This document shows, in pieces, positions 61,380-64,000 of a stretch of DNA of 64,000 nucleotides. The notes beneath the pieces are model-generated. The model searched no databases, was not told the DNA's origin, and saw only the letters and a list, made by a program, of their open reading frames with translations. The position numbers and the translations under genes were made by a program. This stretch comes from Myxococcota bacterium (GTDB lineage Bacteria; Myxococcota_A; UBA9160; UBA4427). The stretch covers positions 1-64,000 of the forward strand of contig JAPKBZ010000011.1 in the NCBI GenBank assembly GCA_028823175.1, read 5' to 3'. How positions within the stretch are numbered: position 1 is the stretch's first letter; each line of letters opens with the position of its first letter.

Positions 61380-63008
61380 TTAGCGGGCCGCCTCGAAGAG
61401 CTGCGGATCCGCCGTTTCCGAGAGGACGAGACCCTCGTGACGTTCGAGGGCGCGCTGCACGTCCCACTCGTTGTGGGCCAGGATCGCGAACCGCCCTTCC
61501 GCATCCCGAACCACCTTGATCCGCTCAGCATGGCGAAAGAGATCCGGGTCGAAGTCGCCTTGGGGCCAGCGGGCAAGCTTGAAGGGCAGGCTCGCCAGAT
61601 CGAGGTCGACCCGATATTCGCCTTTGAGTCGATGGCGCATCACCTCGAATTGCAGGGGGCCCATCGCTCCCAGGATCCAGGTCACCGCCACCGCGTCGTA
61701 AGCCTCAAAGAGCTGAACAGCCCCCTCTTGAACCAACTGGGCGATTCCCTTCTCCAGGGATTTTCGCTTGAGAGTCGCGGCCACCTCGACCCGCATGAAC
61801 GACTCGGGGGAGAAGCTCGGGATTCCCGCGTAGGAGAAATCCCCTTCATCGCTCACGGTATCCCCGATTCGAAAAATTCCGGGATCGAAAAGTCCGACCA
61901 CATCGCCGGGATAGGCGGACTCCACCTCGTGACGATCACTCCCCATGATCAGGGTCGAGTTGGCCAGACGCAGAGGTTTGCCCGTGCGCGCGTGCTGGGT
62001 CGTAGCCCCTTTGGTAAAGCGGCCGGAACAAACGCGCAGGAAGGCGACCCGATCCCGGTGGTCGGGATCCATATTCGCCTGAATCTTAAAAACGAAGCCC
62101 GAAAAGGGGTGGCCGACCGGGTCGATCCCGCCCTTGTCGGAGAGGCGGGCCCCGGGACACGGCGCCATCCCGAGAAAGCGTTCCAGAAAGGGCTCCACCG
62201 CGTAATTGGTCAGGGCACTGCCAAAGAACATCGGGGTCTGCTCCCCCGCCTGAACCGCCTCGAGATCGAGCTCGGCGCCCGCACCGTCGACCAGTTCCAA
62301 GTTTTCGGCCAGATCGTCGTAGTCCCGGCCAAGTGCATCGCGAATCGCCGGGTCGCCGATCCCTCCCTCGATGGTCTCCTGATCCACTCGGATCGTGCCG
62401 TGCTCGCCCCCGGAGTAGAGGAGCAGGCGCTCGCGCATGCGATCATAAACTCCCCTGAACTGAGACCCGGAACCCACAGGCCAGTCCACCGGCACCGCGT
62501 CGATGCCCAGGATCTCCTCGATCTCGCTCATCAGATCCAGGCCTTCGCGACCGAATCGGTCCATCTTGTTGACGAAAGTGAAGATCGGAATGCGCCGGAG
62601 CCGACAGACCTGAAAGAGCTTTCGTGTTTGCTCTTCGACGCCCTTAGCGGCGTCCATCAGCATGACGGCGGAATCCGCGGCCATGAGCGTGCGATAGGTA
62701 TCCTCACTGAAGTCCTGGTGGCCCGGGGTATCCAGAATATTCACACGGTGACCGTTATAATCGAAATAGAGCGCCGAGCTGCTCACCGAGATGCCGCGCT
62801 GCTGCTCGAGTTCGAGCCAATCACTGGTCGCGTGACGAGCGGATCGCTGGCCGCGAACCGCGCCCGCCTCGCGCAGAGCGCCTCCGTAGAGAAGTAATTT
62901 CTCGGTCAGGGTGGTCTTGCCGGCATCCGGATGCGAAATAATCGCAAAGGTCCGGCGCCGAGCGACCTCGCGCTCTATTTCCCCTGCCCCATGAGCTCCG
63001 CCCGACAC
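61380..63008 (-). CDS. prfC: Peptide chain release factor 3
   Basis: The GTPase (542 aa from GTG 63008, which has GGAGG five bases upstream; an ATG at 63077 would add 23 non-conserved residues) recycles RF1/RF2 after peptide release. G1 is SHPDAGKTTLTEKLL, the RF3-specific SDWLELEQQRGISVSSSALY covers switch I/G2, G3 is ILDTPGHQDF, and G4 is FVNKMDRFGRE. The C-terminal domain shows AVTWILGAMGPLQFEVMRHR and LPFKLARWPQGD. Length fits E. coli RF3 (529 aa). Downstream it meets the GNAT; upstream is DUF6285 on the same strand. Confidence 0.95.
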   Translation of the reverse strand: MSGGAHGAGEIEREVARRRTFAIISHPDAGKTTLTEKLLLYGGALREAGAVRGQRSARHATSDWLELEQQRGISVSSSALYFDYNGHRVNILDTPGHQDFSEDTYRTLMAADSAVMLMDAAKGVEEQTRKLFQVCRLRRIPIFTFVNKMDRFGREGLDLMSEIEEILGIDAVPVDWPVGSGSQFRGVYDRMRERLLLYSGGEHGTIRVDQETIEGGIGDPAIRDALGRDYDDLAENLELVDGAGAELDLEAVQAGEQTPMFFGSALTNYAVEPFLERFLGMAPCPGARLSDKGGIDPVGHPFSGFVFKIQANMDPDHRDRVAFLRVCSGRFTKGATTQHARTGKPLRLANSTLIMGSDRHEVESAYPGDVVGLFDPGIFRIGDTVSDEGDFSYAGIPSFSPESFMRVEVAATLKRKSLEKGIAQLVQEGAVQLFEAYDAVAVTWILGAMGPLQFEVMRHRLKGEYRVDLDLASLPFKLARWPQGDFDPDLFRHAERIKVVRDAEGRFAILAHNEWDVQRALERHEGLVLSETADPQLFEAAR

Positions 63009-63113
63009 TTCTTCCTCCAGCCTTGGCGGGTTCGCGCCCGTGGGCGACCGCCGGTTCGGGGCGCGTAGGTACATCACCTTTGCGGGCGGCGAAAGTGCCG
63101 AGGCCCGCCCGAA

Positions 63114-63521
63114 TCAGTCGCGACCCGGCCGGGGCTCTCCTGGGATGCCCCGCGCCACCGCCAACTTCTGCTCGGTGACGGCCTGGAGATGCGCGACCAG
63201 CGACTCCCTCCAGGGACCGACGTCGGCCTCCCCGGCGCGAATTCGCTCGCAGAGGGCCTCGTTCCCCTCCCGGATCTGGACGTGCAGGGCGCCTGCCTCC
63301 CGAGGCGGCTCGCCCGAGGTCTCCAACAGGGCCGCCAGGCCGCGCCACTCCCGCTCGAGATCGCCGGGGCCGAACTCGATTTCCCGGGCCACGATGCCCA
63401 CCACGTTGGCCGCTACCCGGGCCTGGTAGCCCAGGTGCCCGCCCAGGGCCGGGACCGCCTCGTCGGCGAGAAAGCGCCGCACCGCTTCGAGAAGCTCTCG
63501 AGCGTCGGGTCGATCGTTCAT
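63114..63521 (-). CDS. DUF6285 protein
   Basis: The 135-aa helical protein shows the DUF6285 outline: ARELLEAVRRFLADEAVPAL, GHLGYQARVAANVVGIVARE and EIEFGPGDLEREWRGLAALL. Members occur next to aminoglycoside-phosphotransferase-like kinases and acyl-CoA dehydrogenases, often in lipid-degradation clusters, but have no assigned activity. Its start overlaps the stop of the upstream phosphotransferase gene (ATGA), reproducing this pairing. It ends about 105 bases before the prfC start. Confidence 0.82.
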   Translation of the reverse strand: MNDRPDARELLEAVRRFLADEAVPALGGHLGYQARVAANVVGIVAREIEFGPGDLEREWRGLAALLETSGEPPREAGALHVQIREGNEALCERIRAGEADVGPWRESLVAHLQAVTEQKLAVARGIPGEPRPGRD

Positions 63522-64000
63522 CCCGCCTCCTCCATCAGCGCGAGCAACTCGGCCTCGGGCTCGGCGATCCGCCGGCCGAGAGAAGCGAGTTCAACCGTCG
63601 CATGGGCTCCGTCCAGGTAGGCCCGGGCCTGGGTGATAAAAACCAGGGCCAGCTTGAAATTCCCGAGCACCTCCCAGAAGTGCAGCGCCGCGGGGTCGAT
63701 GGGCGCGCCCCCCGCCGCGCGGTAGCCCGCGAGCAGTTCCTCTCGGCTCGCCAGGCCGCCCGCCGGCAGGTGGTCGGCGCCAAAACGCCATGCGCGTACG
63801 CAGAACCAGGCCAGATCCTCGGCGGGATCCCCCAGATGCGCCAACTCCCAGTCGAGGATGGCGACCAGCCCGGACTCGTCGAACATAAAATTGCCCAGAC
63901 GAAAATCACCGTGCACCAACCCGAGGCTGCCGGTCCGCGGCACGTTGGCCCGAAGCCAACGCTCGGCGAGTTCCAGCACCGGGTGAGGCTCCACCGCAAA
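63518..64000 (-). CDS. APH-family phosphotransferase, C-terminal part (runs off right edge)
   Basis: About 160 C-terminal residues are in the window and the frame is open at the edge, so the N-lobe lies beyond it. The catalytic loop LGLVHGDFRLGNFMFDE (HGDxxxxN) and metal-binding ILDWELAHLGDPAEDLAWF (DWE/D) are those of aminoglycoside-phosphotransferase-like kinases. The pairing with DUF6285 suggests the acyl-CoA-dehydrogenase-associated subgroup (ACAD10/11 kinase-like), which phosphorylates hydroxyacyl-CoA, rather than a resistance enzyme. This is an inference from neighbours. ATGA overlap couples it to DUF6285. Confidence 0.88.
   Translation of the reverse strand, partial: FAVEPHPVLELAERWLRANVPRTGSLGLVHGDFRLGNFMFDESGLVAILDWELAHLGDPAEDLAWFCVRAWRFGADHLPAGGLASREELLAGYRAAGGAPIDPAALHFWEVLGNFKLALVFITQARAYLDGAHATVELASLGRRIAEPEAELLALMEEAG

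Noticed and set aside
61437-62897. A 486-codon open frame opposite prfC
   Set aside because: Antisense shadow of prfC, which shows every G-motif and RF3-specific segments.
63518-64000. APH-family gene as an aminoglycoside-resistance determinant
   Set aside because: The family is large, the N-lobe is not visible, and coupling to DUF6285 points to acyl-CoA metabolism rather than resistance.

Overview
This window is a stretch of ordinary chromosome from a high-GC, Gram-negative bacterium. Outer-membrane proteins, lipoproteins, a LolA-like sorting protein, the heme pathway, ClpS/ClpA, homodimeric AceE and the tRNA-Thr/Tyr/Gly/Thr–tuf array all fit a proteobacterium-like lineage. The gene mix (phosphatidylcholine synthase, APH–DUF6285 pair, NuoBCDI-type cluster, ferrochelatase with an internal cysteine cluster) suggests the deltaproteobacterial-type phyla (Myxococcota, Desulfobacterota, Binatota). 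That placement is an inference. I see no phage, transposon, integron or CRISPR array.

Layout. 1-1265: tRNA-Thr(TGT)-Tyr-Gly-Thr(GGT)-tuf, the same order as thrU-tyrU-glyT-thrT-tufB of E. coli, read leftwards from a recognisable promoter, with short tandem repeats between the tRNAs. 1.4-4.3 kb: rlmB, a small unknown gene, tRNA-Leu, a family 2 glycosyltransferase, bfd with a Fur-like box, and tRNA-Cys. 4.4-10 kb (minus strand): nuoB, a lipoyl-dependent E2, lipB, nuoI, nuoC, nuoD and a DUF1285-like gene. This is a partial, divergent complex-I-like set with no pump subunits nearby. 10-14 kb: pcs, hemH, hemE, ispH. 14-18 kb: clpS-clpA and a COG3146 acyltransferase. 18-30.6 kb: lpd-lipA, a MalY/PatB-type PLP enzyme, two NUDIX/TetR-type units, a diiron ferritin-like protein, DUF493, an alpha/beta hydrolase, a crotonase, and aceE-aceF. 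Lipoyl synthesis and its client enzymes are thus concentrated within about 23 kb.

30.6-36.9 kb: a decayed TPR gene, a DEAD-box helicase with DESD in motif II, a sulfotransferase with a coiled-coil tail, a CoA-pyrophosphatase-type NUDIX, and a copper-response unit (two CsoR-type operators, csoR, and an SO_0444-type permease fused to an HMA domain). 37.1-42.5 kb: a tightly packed five-gene operon encoding a LolA-like periplasmic protein, two FtsX/LolC-type permeases, their ATPase and an outer-membrane beta-barrel. It looks like a complete trans-envelope route and is the best candidate for an uncharacterised system here. A phosphate-selective-type porin follows.

44-64 kb: an RMD-like TPR protein, ettA, pepN, a stand-alone receiver domain, a metallo-beta-lactamase-fold protein that has lost its metal ligands, a solute-binding lipoprotein, a serine hydrolase, an M20 peptidase, an MFS transporter, a Spy-like periplasmic protein, hisE-hisG, a type-B carboxylesterase, a GNAT, prfC, and the start of an APH/DUF6285 operon that runs off the right edge.
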